From assembly GCA_030642585.1 (NCBI GenBank), contig DAOWNN010000105.1, positions 1-7,634 on the forward strand: DNA of 7,634 nucleotides, given 5' to 3'. This document shows, piece after piece, positions 1 through 6,814 of this stretch (position 1 is the stretch's first letter; each line of letters starts with the position of its first letter). The notes under the pieces are model-generated. The model saw only the letters and a program-made list of their open reading frames with translations, did no database searches and was not told the DNA's origin. This DNA comes from Bacteroidota bacterium (GTDB lineage Bacteria > Bacteroidota > Bacteroidia > Bacteroidales > VadinHA17). A program made the position numbers and the translations under genes.

Positions 1-298
1 ATTTTCCAGGAAAACCAGAGTAAATAAACTTAAGCGATGACTGTATTATAGCTACATCGAATAGTGGACTTACCCGGGGCTATTAATATTCAAGCCCTAC
101 AGGCTTGTTATAGTATTTTTGATCTTTAGCACCAAGGGTGCAAAATATACTAGCCAGGGGCATCGCCCCTGGTACTAGACAAACCATCAAACAGGTTCGT
201 AGCATCTGGTTTAATAGCGGGATAATGTTTCCCGGACCGCATGAAACAGGGCTACTTTTTTGTTTTGGCGAGACACCCAAAAAGCAATACTATTTTGG
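1..298. other. Non-coding segment with palindromes
   Basis: I find no convincing gene here. A 65-codon open frame on the minus strand (83-280) runs straight through the three hairpins at 91-172 and has no recognisable motif, so I treat it as spurious. Besides those hairpins there is a 6-bp inverted repeat TGTTTC/GAAACA (226-231 with 243-248) and a CCCGGG palindrome at 73-78. The inverted repeat is followed on the plus strand by a T-rich run (about 255-265). This could act as a weak terminator for plus-strand transcripts, but the stem is AT-rich and no plus-strand gene precedes it. The segment lies directly downstream of the stop codon of the metallophosphoesterase remnant. Confidence 0.6.
91..172. 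repeat. Cluster of three short perfect hairpins
   Basis: Three perfect inverted repeats follow each other in 82 bp. The first pairs CAAGCC (91-96) with GGCTTG (102-107). The second pairs GCACC (129-133) with GGTGC (137-141) around AAG. The third is an 8-bp stem, CCAGGGGC (154-161) with GCCCCTGG (165-172), around ATC. GC-rich stems separated by AT-rich spacers stand out against the surrounding base composition. From memory, multi-hairpin intergenic repeats of this look recur in many copies in Bacteroidota genomes, comparable to REP elements. The dispersed-repeat nature is an inference that cannot be tested in one window. None of the stems is followed by a U-tract, so they are not obvious intrinsic terminators. 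Confidence 0.65.
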
Positions 299-610
299 CT
301 AATTTTTAAATTCTTTAATGAAGTTTAGTGTGATAACAACTATTTCAGGTCGGTTACCGATTCTTACCGGTGGCCCCCAGGTTCCGAATCCGGATGAAAC
401 GTAATAGTGTGTATTCCCGATTTTCTTATAACCCCAGCTGATTTCAAATATCTTATTAGTTATAAATTGGAAAGGCCAGATTTGTCCGTGGTGTGTATGC
501 CCTGAAATTTGCAGATCTGCGCCAGCCTTCCAATTAGCATGTATAATTTTCCGCTGGATGAATCTATAAATGCGTTCAGATTGACAGGAAAAGGGATCAG
601 GGAAAGAATA
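299..610 (-). pseudogene. C-terminal remnant of a metallophosphoesterase
   Basis: Read on the minus strand, positions 538 to 299 encode 79 residues ending in TAG. They match the C-terminus of YkuE/YkoQ-like calcineurin-family metallophosphoesterases. The metal-binding segment ADLQISGHTHHGQIWPF is followed by SWGYKKIGNTHYYVSSGFGT, then WGPPVRIGNRPEIVVITL. The frame stays open upstream to a TGA at 613-611, giving 103 codons with no ATG, GTG or TTG anywhere, so no conventional start exists. Family members are usually some 270-400 residues, so the catalytic N-terminal half (the DxH and GNHD/E motifs) is missing. The residues at 610-539 do not resemble the family. Another frame there (about 566-540) reads IHPAENY, possibly a trace of the family's HQP segment, which would imply a frameshift. 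The remnant starts 2-4 bp after the glycosyltransferase stop. It is almost certainly non-functional. Confidence 0.8.
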
Positions 611-614
611 TCAA

Positions 615-1637
615 TTATTTAAAATCAAACTGATTGAATTTTTTCTTTCCTTTCAGGTAATAGCTTAAAATCATGCTACCCTTAAACACATGGTCTGGAA
701 AAGCTCTGTTATGTTCCTGGTTTATTATTCGAAATTTCCTGTATTTTCGGATAGCTCTGTAAAAACTAAAATGAGCTTTCAAGACAGCATAAAAGTATTT
801 GGGCTTCAGGCTGAGTAAATATTTTATAGCAGCGATACCATCCAGGATCATTCTGGGAATAAGTATTGGAATCAATTTATTGCCGGGGAGGTTTTTATAC
901 AATAAGATGAGGTTGTTTCTGAAGTTTAAAAACAATTTATAAGGATGTTCATTTGGCAGGCTTCCTCCTCCAACGTGAAAGACACTTGATTCAGGGGTGA
1001 ACATAATTTTATATCCCTTGTTCTTCAACCTCCAGCAAAGGTCAATTTCTTCCATATGTGCGAAGAAAAAGCCATCGAATCCACCAAGCATATGAAAAAG
1101 CTCGGCACGGATAGCCAGGCAAGCTCCTGTAGCCCAGAAAACCTCAGTTAATTGATCATATTGCCCTTCGTCCTTTTCAATTTTACTAAGTACCCTCCCC
1201 CTGCAAAAAGGGTAGCCATATTGATCAATGAATCCTCCTGCTGCACCTGCATATTCGAAATTTTCTTTTTCACGAAAAGATCTGATCTTGGGCATTGCTG
1301 CAGCAATAGTCGGATCATTTTCCAGAACATCTGTGATTGTTTGCTCCCAATTTTCGCTTACCTCAACATCTGAATTCAGAAGTATATAATATTTTGCTTT
1401 TACTTGCTGAAGGGCCTTGTTGTAACCTTCTGCAAAGCCATAATTTTTCTCAAGTTCAATCAGCCTAATGTCAGGGAATTCTGATTTCAGAAAGATAAGC
1501 GAATCATCTGTTGATCCGTTGTCAGCTACTACAATTTCGGTATCCCCTTTATCGGTATATTTTATAACTGAAGGGAGAAATTGCTTAAGATACTGTTTCC
1601 CATTCCAGTTCAATATTACTACTGAGGTTTTGATCAT
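615..1637 (-). CDS. Family 2 glycosyltransferase (WbbL/rhamnosyltransferase-like)
   Basis: This 340-residue protein is a GT-A fold, inverting GT2 glycosyltransferase of the COG1216 type. It would transfer a sugar from a nucleotide-sugar donor during surface polysaccharide or glycan assembly at the cytoplasmic face of the membrane. The N-terminal nucleotide-binding strand reads SVVILNWNG (5-13), followed by VVADNGSTDDS (36-46). LLNSDVEV (86-93) holds the metal-binding DxD-equivalent. ATGACLAIR (169-177) precedes the acceptor-side motif HMEEIDLCWRLKNKGY (194-209), whose acidic residues include the likely catalytic base. HVGGGS (221-226) closes the catalytic domain. A hydrophobic stretch at about 255-277 could associate with the membrane. 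The basic C-terminus looks complete. The donor and acceptor cannot be told from sequence, and no other polysaccharide genes are in the window. The gene starts 286 bp after the IMPase gene, so it may have its own promoter. Confidence 0.9.
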   Translation of the reverse strand: MIKTSVVILNWNGKQYLKQFLPSVIKYTDKGDTEIVVADNGSTDDSLIFLKSEFPDIRLIELEKNYGFAEGYNKALQQVKAKYYILLNSDVEVSENWEQTITDVLENDPTIAAAMPKIRSFREKENFEYAGAAGGFIDQYGYPFCRGRVLSKIEKDEGQYDQLTEVFWATGACLAIRAELFHMLGGFDGFFFAHMEEIDLCWRLKNKGYKIMFTPESSVFHVGGGSLPNEHPYKLFLNFRNNLILLYKNLPGNKLIPILIPRMILDGIAAIKYLLSLKPKYFYAVLKAHFSFYRAIRKYRKFRIINQEHNRAFPDHVFKGSMILSYYLKGKKKFNQFDFK

Positions 1638-1742
1638 ATCTTTTCCAGGCTGACTTTTCTAATTATTAATTTTGAGAATTGTTAAAATTAAGTGTTTTCT
1701 CTGAATTAAAAGTAATTTAAAAACCTTTAGAGTAAAAAAGTG

Positions 1743-1760
1743 CTGTTAATTAATTAACAG
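1743..1760. promoter_or_regulatory. 18-bp perfect palindrome, possible operator
   Basis: CTGTTAATTAATTAACAG is identical to its own reverse complement over all 18 bases. It lies 106 bp upstream of the glycosyltransferase start codon (1637) and downstream of the IMPase gene. A perfect dyad of this length is a typical shape for a homodimeric regulator site. Because its core is only A and T, a chance origin in AT-rich DNA is also possible. It has no unpaired loop, and the bases that follow on the minus strand (CACTTTTTTAC, 1742-1732) include a T-run. It could therefore alternatively serve as a weak terminator for the upstream operon. The function is unknown. Confidence 0.4.
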
Positions 1761-1890
1761 AAGAATTCCTTTCTTAAGTTTAAAATAGAATGGAATAAGT
1801 ATCATACCACCCAGCTCCTTGTATTACTTAAGACTACCCTGGTTTAGGAGGTGAATTTGATGTTAGAATACCCAATATGTTTTCTAATCA

Positions 1891-1907
1891 GACCACGCCC
1901 AGTGGTC
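1891..1907 (-). terminator. Hairpin after the IMPase gene, possible terminator
   Basis: GACCAC (1891-1896) pairs perfectly with GTGGTC (1902-1907) around a five-base loop. Past a single A-A mismatch, two more pairs extend the stem. It lies 17 bp beyond the stop codon of the IMPase gene, the right place to end or protect the 3' end of the phoH-sixA-ppk1-IMPase transcript. On the minus strand the stem is followed by TGATTAGAAAACAT rather than a U-tract, so it is not a classical intrinsic terminator. An mRNA-stabilising 3' hairpin is as likely. Confidence 0.35.
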
Positions 1908-1923
1908 AGACTAGTATATACTC

Positions 1924-2721
1924 TTACAGATACATAAACTTATTAATATTCTTAAGGAACTCAGGAAAAAGATTCGGATTGGCTGCCACAATTTCTTCTC
2001 CAAATAAATAATTATCCCCTCCTGAAAAATCGCTTATAAGACCTCCAGCCTGTTTAACGATCAACACACCGGCGGCTACGTCCCATGGCTTAAGATCATA
2101 TTCATAATAACCATCAATCTGTCCTCGGGCCAGGTAGGCAAGGTCGGTTGCCGCAGAGCCAAAACTCCTTAGCGCCTGGGCATTTTTCATGAAAAAATTC
2201 ATGCTATTAATAAATGGTTTCAGACGTGAGAAATTTGAATAAGGGAATCCTGTAGAGATCATTGAATCCTGGATTTTACTCATTTTTGAAACAGAAATCA
2301 TTTTATGATTGCAGTAGGCAGGTGCATTCTTCCATGAAAAAAAAGCTTCATCTGCCCCAATTTCATAAATCACTCCCAGAACAATTTCTTGCTTATGCAT
2401 TAAGGCAATGCTGACGGAATATGGAAAAAGGCCGTGAATGAAGTTGGTGGTTCCATCCAAAGGATCTACTATCCACTGGTAAGATTTACCTTCCACATTA
2501 TGGGTATTTTCTTCTCCAATGAATCCGGCTCCCGGAATAAGAGGTTCCAGTTTGCTGAAAATAAGTTCTTCAGACCCTTTGTCTACATAACTGACAAAAT
2601 CATGGAATCCTTTTTTTTCTATGAATTCAGGTTTAAATCCTTCACGTTCTTTGCGAATAAATTCTGCAGCAGAATGGGCAATATCCAGAACAGTGTAGCA
2701 TATATCTTTAAGCTTGAGCAT
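1924..2721 (-). CDS. Inositol monophosphatase family phosphatase (SuhB-like)
   Basis: This 265-residue protein is a Mg2+-dependent, Li+-sensitive-type phosphomonoesterase of the IMPase family (COG0483). The metal-binding set is visible: E70 in FIGEEN, D86 and D89 in the signature WIVDPLDGTTNFIHG (83-97), and D214 in KPWDVAAG (211-218). DFVSYVDKGSEE (41-52) and the RSFGSAATDLAYLARG block (185-200) are also typical. The length is normal, with no signal peptide, so it is cytosolic. Its substrate could be inositol-1-phosphate or another small phosphomonoester. Related family branches (CysQ for 3'-phosphoadenosine 5'-phosphate, HisN-like histidinol phosphatases) cannot be fully excluded, but the intact DPLDGTTNF signature fits the SuhB branch best. 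It follows ppk1 by 50 bp on the same strand, so co-transcription is plausible. No inositol synthesis genes are nearby, so an inositol-specific role is unproven. Confidence 0.88.
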   Translation of the reverse strand: MLKLKDICYTVLDIAHSAAEFIRKEREGFKPEFIEKKGFHDFVSYVDKGSEELIFSKLEPLIPGAGFIGEENTHNVEGKSYQWIVDPLDGTTNFIHGLFPYSVSIALMHKQEIVLGVIYEIGADEAFFSWKNAPAYCNHKMISVSKMSKIQDSMISTGFPYSNFSRLKPFINSMNFFMKNAQALRSFGSAATDLAYLARGQIDGYYEYDLKPWDVAAGVLIVKQAGGLISDFSGGDNYLFGEEIVAANPNLFPEFLKNINKFMYL

Positions 2722-2771
2722 ATAACAAATTCAAGTATTAAGAAAGCTGTATTGAATTATTGCAAACAAAA

Positions 2772-4832
2772 TTAATTCGATCTATTCCCTAAAAACCGGT
2801 AATGCTCCATCTGAGAATTGATTTTCTTGCCTCCCGTTTTTTTGTACTGATTACCCTGGCTATCATTTATTATTCTGGCCTTCACATTGTCTGATAAATG
2901 AAGCTCAATAATATGTCTGAGTTCCTTTTGCAAGTCCGGATTCAGGATAGGAGATACAACTTCAACGCGGTGATCAAGGTTCCTGGTCATCCAGTCGGCT
3001 GAAGAAATATAATATAATTCATTACCATCATTTTCAAAAATAAAAATCCTGGAGTGCTCAAGAAACCTGCCTACAATACATGTAGCTTTAATATTATCAC
3101 TCAGTCCTGGTACTTCGGGTATAAGTGAACAAATACCCCTTATGATGAGTGTGATTTGAACACCCGCCTGGCTTGCCAGGTATAGCTTGCTGATCATTTT
3201 ACGGTCAACCAAATTGTTGAGCTTAAGGATAATAGAGGCCTTTTTGCCATTTTTTGCATTTTCCACTTCATTATCAATAAGATCTACCAGTCCGATTCTC
3301 ATAAATACCGGAGACAAAAGAAGGTAATTGAGCTGTATAGGTTTATAAGGGAATTCAATGAAATTAAAGATCGTTCTTACATCCCTTGTTATTTGTTTAT
3401 GAGCAGTGAAAAGGCTGACATCAGAGTAAACCCGCGCTGTCCCTTCATGAAAATTCCCGGTACTGATACAGGAAGTATACCGGGTCTTTTCATGTTTATG
3501 AATTTTCCGGCCAATGAGTAATAATTTTGCGTGGACTTTTAGCCCCGGAATTCCAAAAATAACTTTAGCACCTGCTTCCTCCAGTTTTTTCGACCAATAT
3601 ATATTTGATTCTTCATCAAACCGGGCCTGGAGTTCTATAATAACTGTCACTTCTTTGCCGTTGAGACTGGCATTGATCAGTGTATTGATAACTTTAGACA
3701 CTCTGGCAACCCGGTATAAGGTAATCCTAATAGAAGTAACAGTAGGATCTATAGCGGCCTCACGCAAAAGATTCACAAAATGTAAAAAATTGTGATAAGG
3801 GAAATAAACAAGGATATCTTTTTTGTCGATCATGTCAAGTATGCTCTCTTCAGGACTAAAGGCCGGATGGGTAAGGGGTTTGAGCTTTTGATATTCAAGA
3901 TGTTTTGGGCCGATATTGGGGAATTCCATAAAGTCTTTAAAATTGTGGTAACGACCACCGGGAATCAGATTGTCATCGGTATCAATTTTGAGCTGGGTTT
4001 TCAGGAATCCCATTAGGTCAGGGTCCATTTTTTTATCATAAACAAAGCGCACCGGCTGTCCCTTTTTTCTGCCTTTCACTCCCTTTGAAATTTTCTCAAG
4101 AAAGCCTTTTGTAAGATCATTGTCAATGTCCAGTTCGGCATCTCTTGTGATTTTTATAGTGTAGGAATCAAAATTTGTATAAGGAAACTTTCTGAAAATA
4201 TATTTCATCTGGGATCTTATAACATCATCGAGGAGAATAATAAATTTTTTGTTTCCTTCGCTAGGCAACTGAATAAAACGTGGGAGGTTTTTCCGGGGTA
4301 ATTCCATTAATGTATATTCAAATTTCCCATCAGGTTTGTCTTCAGAAAGTTTTGTGGCAAGATAAATGGATTTATCTTTTAGGGGAGGAAAACTTTTCGC
4401 ATTATTAAGCATAATTGGGCTGATCACCGGGAGTAAGTATTCGATAAAATAATCTTTCACGAACTCTTGTTGCTTCTTATTCAGTTTTTTTTCGTTAATA
4501 ATAAATATTCCTTCTTTTTCAAGCTCCTCAAGAAGTGCATGATAAATATCATCGAAGAGATTTTGGAGCTCTAAAACTTTTTTCTGGATTTGTTTTAATA
4601 GTATTTTAGGTTTTTCATGAGTGAGTTTACTGGTGTCCACTTTCAATTCGCTAAGTCGCTTTACCGAAGCAACCCTGACTTTAAAAAATTCATCCAGATT
4701 GTTAGAAAAAATTCCAAGGAATCGGAACCTTTCAACCAGGGGGACATTTTTATCAGCAGCCTCCTGGAGTACTGCATGATTGAATGTAAGCCAGCTAAGT
4801 TCCCGGTTAATAAAATCTCTTCTAATTTCCAT
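2772..4832 (-). CDS. Polyphosphate kinase 1
   Basis: PPK1 reversibly transfers the gamma-phosphate of ATP to a growing inorganic polyphosphate chain through a phosphohistidine on the enzyme. The protein has 686 residues, like the E. coli enzyme (688), and shows all four domains: N (from RDFINRELSWLTFNHAVL, 5-22), H (about 120-310), C1 (about 315-500) and C2 (about 505-680). Key residues align almost one to one with E. coli numbering. N45 in SNNLDEF lies at the ATP site. R374 in TLYR and R404 in QARFDEE are the Mg-phosphate ligands. H434 in GLKVHAKLLLI is the autophosphorylated histidine, and H593 in LEHSRIF is the second essential histidine. SSADWMTRNLDHRVEV (610-625) is the conserved C2 signature. 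The gene starts 11 bp after the sixA stop, which strongly suggests one transcript. No exopolyphosphatase (ppx) gene is in the window. It appears intact and active. Confidence 0.97.
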   Translation of the reverse strand: MEIRRDFINRELSWLTFNHAVLQEAADKNVPLVERFRFLGIFSNNLDEFFKVRVASVKRLSELKVDTSKLTHEKPKILLKQIQKKVLELQNLFDDIYHALLEELEKEGIFIINEKKLNKKQQEFVKDYFIEYLLPVISPIMLNNAKSFPPLKDKSIYLATKLSEDKPDGKFEYTLMELPRKNLPRFIQLPSEGNKKFIILLDDVIRSQMKYIFRKFPYTNFDSYTIKITRDAELDIDNDLTKGFLEKISKGVKGRKKGQPVRFVYDKKMDPDLMGFLKTQLKIDTDDNLIPGGRYHNFKDFMEFPNIGPKHLEYQKLKPLTHPAFSPEESILDMIDKKDILVYFPYHNFLHFVNLLREAAIDPTVTSIRITLYRVARVSKVINTLINASLNGKEVTVIIELQARFDEESNIYWSKKLEEAGAKVIFGIPGLKVHAKLLLIGRKIHKHEKTRYTSCISTGNFHEGTARVYSDVSLFTAHKQITRDVRTIFNFIEFPYKPIQLNYLLLSPVFMRIGLVDLIDNEVENAKNGKKASIILKLNNLVDRKMISKLYLASQAGVQITLIIRGICSLIPEVPGLSDNIKATCIVGRFLEHSRIFIFENDGNELYYISSADWMTRNLDHRVEVVSPILNPDLQKELRHIIELHLSDNVKARIINDSQGNQYKKTGGKKINSQMEHYRFLGNRSN

Positions 4833-4843
4833 TTTAATAACCT

Positions 4844-5344
4844 TTAGGAATGATTTTTTTTAGGATAATTGAATTCATGATCAATCAAAAGATCCGGACC
4901 AATTTTCTCCCAGCTATCCGTGTTAAATTCCAGCCATACATAGGCTGATGTTGGCACATTGTCAAGATATTCAGGAAGATAATAATTTGCAAGTTCGGTA
5001 AATCCTGGGTTATGTCCAAAGATTGCCAGGTGATTAAAATTATTATCCTGCTTTTTTAGCAATTTGAGAATTGAATTTGGGTTTCCCAGGTACAGCTCAT
5101 CCAGAATTTTTATTTTTTCAAAGCTATGATCCATAGTTCTGGCATATATCACAGCTGTGTATAAGGCCCGGTTTGCCGGACTACTAAGGAAAAGATCCGG
5201 AGCATGAAGTTTCTTTTTCAGCGATACAGCCATTTTATATGCATCTGCATATGCTCTCAACTTCAAAGGTCTGTCATAATCAGTTAGATTCATGAAATCC
5301 CAATCAGATTTCCCGTGGCGCACAATAGTAAGGGTTTTACTCAT
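4844..5344 (-). CDS. Phosphohistidine phosphatase SixA
   Basis: This is a 166-residue single-domain member of the histidine phosphatase (phosphoglycerate mutase-like) superfamily, in the short SixA branch. The catalytic core is visible. TIVRHGKSDW (6-15) contains R9 and the nucleophile H10. SSPANRALYTA (54-64) carries R59. E83 in LDELYLG is the likely proton donor, and H111 in IFGHNPGFTELANYY is the second active-site histidine. No signal peptide is seen, so it is cytosolic. In E. coli, SixA dephosphorylates phosphohistidine proteins (first described for ArcB, later for the nitrogen PTS protein NPr). Here it is placed directly before ppk1 (11 bp) and after phoH (28 bp). Its partner is therefore more likely linked to phosphate or polyphosphate metabolism than to ArcB, but this is inferred from position only. 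An alternative is a small-molecule phosphoramidate or phosphomonoester substrate. Confidence 0.9.
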   Translation of the reverse strand: MSKTLTIVRHGKSDWDFMNLTDYDRPLKLRAYADAYKMAVSLKKKLHAPDLFLSSPANRALYTAVIYARTMDHSFEKIKILDELYLGNPNSILKLLKKQDNNFNHLAIFGHNPGFTELANYYLPEYLDNVPTSAYVWLEFNTDSWEKIGPDLLIDHEFNYPKKNHS

Positions 5345-5372
5345 TTAGCTCTTTATTAATGAAGTTAAATTG

Positions 5373-6704
5373 CTACAGAAGTTGGCTGGCTAATTCTGCC
5401 AGGTAGCTTCTTTCTCCCTTTATCAGGTTAACATGGGCAAAGATATCCTGACCTTTCATTTTATCTGTAAGGTAGGTAAGTCCGTTTGATCCGGCATCCA
5501 GATAAGGGGAGTCAATTTGCTCAATATCTCCGGTAAATATCATTTTTGTTCCTTCTCCAGCACGGGTAATGATAGTTTTTATTTCGTGCGGGGTAAGGTT
5601 TTGAGCCTCGTCAACGATAAAGAAGATGTGTGAGAGGCTTCTGCCTCTGATGTAGGCCAGTGGAGTGATCACCAGTTTTTCTTCTTTCAACATGTCTTCA
5701 ATTTTCTGATAATCTTTACTCTGTGGACTGAATTTATTCTTTATAACAGTAAGATTATCGAAAAGAGGTTGCATATATGGACCAATTTTTTCACTTACAT
5801 CCCCTGGAAGAAACCCGAGATCACGGTTAGCCAGGGGAACAATGGGCCGGGCAAGGAAGATTTGCTTGAAATTTCTTCGTTGATGCAGTGCAGCAGCAAG
5901 AGCCAGCAGGGTTTTACCGGTACCTGCTTTTCCTGTTAAGGCCACCAGCTGAATTTCAGGACGACAAAGGGCATCAATAGAAAAAGTCTGTTCAGCATTT
6001 CTGGGTTCAATCCCAAAAGCAATTGTCTTTTCAATGCGGTTCATCACTTTCTCTATCGGATTATAATGAGTAAGAACACTGGATTTATCGCTTTTCATAA
6101 TATAATACTCATGGGCGAAAGGCTTTATCTCCAACTTGAAGTCCTTTACCGGAACCCCTTCCTTTTCGTCATAAAGACGGGAAATGAGTTCTGAATCAAG
6201 GTTTTCAAGGGTAGTGAGTGTACGATATAAATCTTCCAGGTTAGAAACCTTATCTGTCTCATAATCCTGAGCCTGTATCCCCAGGGACTTAGCTTTCATC
6301 CGCAGGTTCATATCTTTGGTAACCAGAACGACCTGATTGTCAGGATTCTTTTCGGTAACATAATCCGCAATAACCAGGATCCTGTGATCTGGGGTCTTCT
6401 CAGGAAAAGATTCGCTCACCTTCTCACCAAAGGGTTTACCAGTTTCAATAAATAATTTGCCTTTATCCTTTCCCAATGAAACTCCCTGAGTAAATAATTT
6501 ATCTCCTGAAAGTTTATCGAGCTCCCGGGTGAGTTCCCTGGCATGAAAATTTATCTGGTTGTTCCCTTTTTTGAATTTGTCAAGCTCCTCGAGAACAACA
6601 ATAGGTATAATAATGTCATTTTCCTCAAAATTGTAAATACATTCATAGTCATGAAGAAGAACATTGGTGTCTAAAACAAAAAATTTCTTGATCTTTTTTT
6701 TCAT
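5373..6704 (-). CDS. PIN domain-PhoH family ATPase (PhoH2/YlaK type)
   Basis: This 443-residue protein fuses an N-terminal PIN ribonuclease-like domain to a PhoH P-loop ATPase, the PhoH2/YlaK architecture. In the PIN part (about 7-145) the acidic metal ligands are all present: D12 in VLDTNVLLHD, E39/E40 in VVLEELDKFK, D107 in TPDHRI and D131 in VTKDMNLR. The PhoH domain (about 225-443) has Walker A GKAGTGKT (258-265), the conserved ARPIVP and LGFLPGD segments (285-302), Walker B IFFIVDEAQNLTPHE (360-374) and a sensor-like TGDIEQID (391-398). Mycobacterial PhoH2 has been reported as an ATP-dependent RNA unwinding and cleaving enzyme, so RNA turnover is the likely role here. With every PIN ligand intact, nuclease activity is expected. 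It appears to be the first gene of the minus-strand operon, 28 bp before sixA. The 'phosphate starvation' label comes from the E. coli homologue, and no Pho box was identified here. Confidence 0.93.
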   Translation of the reverse strand: MKKKIKKFFVLDTNVLLHDYECIYNFEENDIIIPIVVLEELDKFKKGNNQINFHARELTRELDKLSGDKLFTQGVSLGKDKGKLFIETGKPFGEKVSESFPEKTPDHRILVIADYVTEKNPDNQVVLVTKDMNLRMKAKSLGIQAQDYETDKVSNLEDLYRTLTTLENLDSELISRLYDEKEGVPVKDFKLEIKPFAHEYYIMKSDKSSVLTHYNPIEKVMNRIEKTIAFGIEPRNAEQTFSIDALCRPEIQLVALTGKAGTGKTLLALAAALHQRRNFKQIFLARPIVPLANRDLGFLPGDVSEKIGPYMQPLFDNLTVIKNKFSPQSKDYQKIEDMLKEEKLVITPLAYIRGRSLSHIFFIVDEAQNLTPHEIKTIITRAGEGTKMIFTGDIEQIDSPYLDAGSNGLTYLTDKMKGQDIFAHVNLIKGERSYLAELASQLL

Positions 6705-6732
6705 CTGTTTATATCTTACATATTTAGTTCTT

Positions 6733-6766
6733 TAAAAATACTAAATTTATTGCTTTATTCATGAAA
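6733..6766 (-). promoter_or_regulatory. Candidate promoter for the phoH-sixA-ppk1 operon
   Basis: On the minus strand TATTTTTA (6740-6733) matches the Bacteroidota -7 consensus TAnnTTTG except for the last base. TTTC (6766-6763) matches the -33 TTTG with one mismatch, and 22 bp separate the two. The -7 element ends 28 bp before the phoH start codon at 6704. Each box carries one mismatch in very AT-rich DNA, so this is a weak call. Confidence 0.25.
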
Positions 6767-6814
6767 CTGAAATTTCAAAAACGCAATGATTTGAAATTTA
6801 TATTTTGAATTAAC

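Larger units (their letters stand above)
1638..1923. other. Intergenic region between glycosyltransferase and IMPase genes
   Basis: These 286 bp are AT-rich and hold no supported gene. They contain an 18-bp palindrome (1743-1760) and a GC-rich hairpin close to the IMPase stop (1891-1907), both listed separately. I searched the minus strand for the Bacteroidota -7 box TAnnTTTG and found only one-mismatch versions, for example TAATTTTA at 1690-1683, without a convincing TTTG at -33. No promoter is therefore called. A 25-codon plus-strand frame at 1860-1937 with a perfect AGGAGG in front of it was considered and not called as a gene. Confidence 0.6.

Noticed and set aside
226..265. Possible rho-independent terminator TGTTTC/GAAACA followed by a T-run
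   Set aside because: The stem is short and mostly AT with an 11-base loop, and no plus-strand gene lies upstream to be terminated.
83..280. 65-codon minus-strand open frame
   Set aside because: It runs through all three hairpins of the palindrome cluster and has no family resemblance. The coding appearance comes from the repeat sequence.
2434..2775. 113-codon plus-strand frame inside the IMPase gene
   Set aside because: It is antisense to an IMPase gene with complete signature motifs. Its translation is rich in Phe and Lys with no recognisable motif, as expected of a shadow frame.
3514..4016. Two plus-strand frames of 93 and 74 codons inside ppk1
   Set aside because: They are antisense to the conserved catalytic part of PPK1 and have no independent support.
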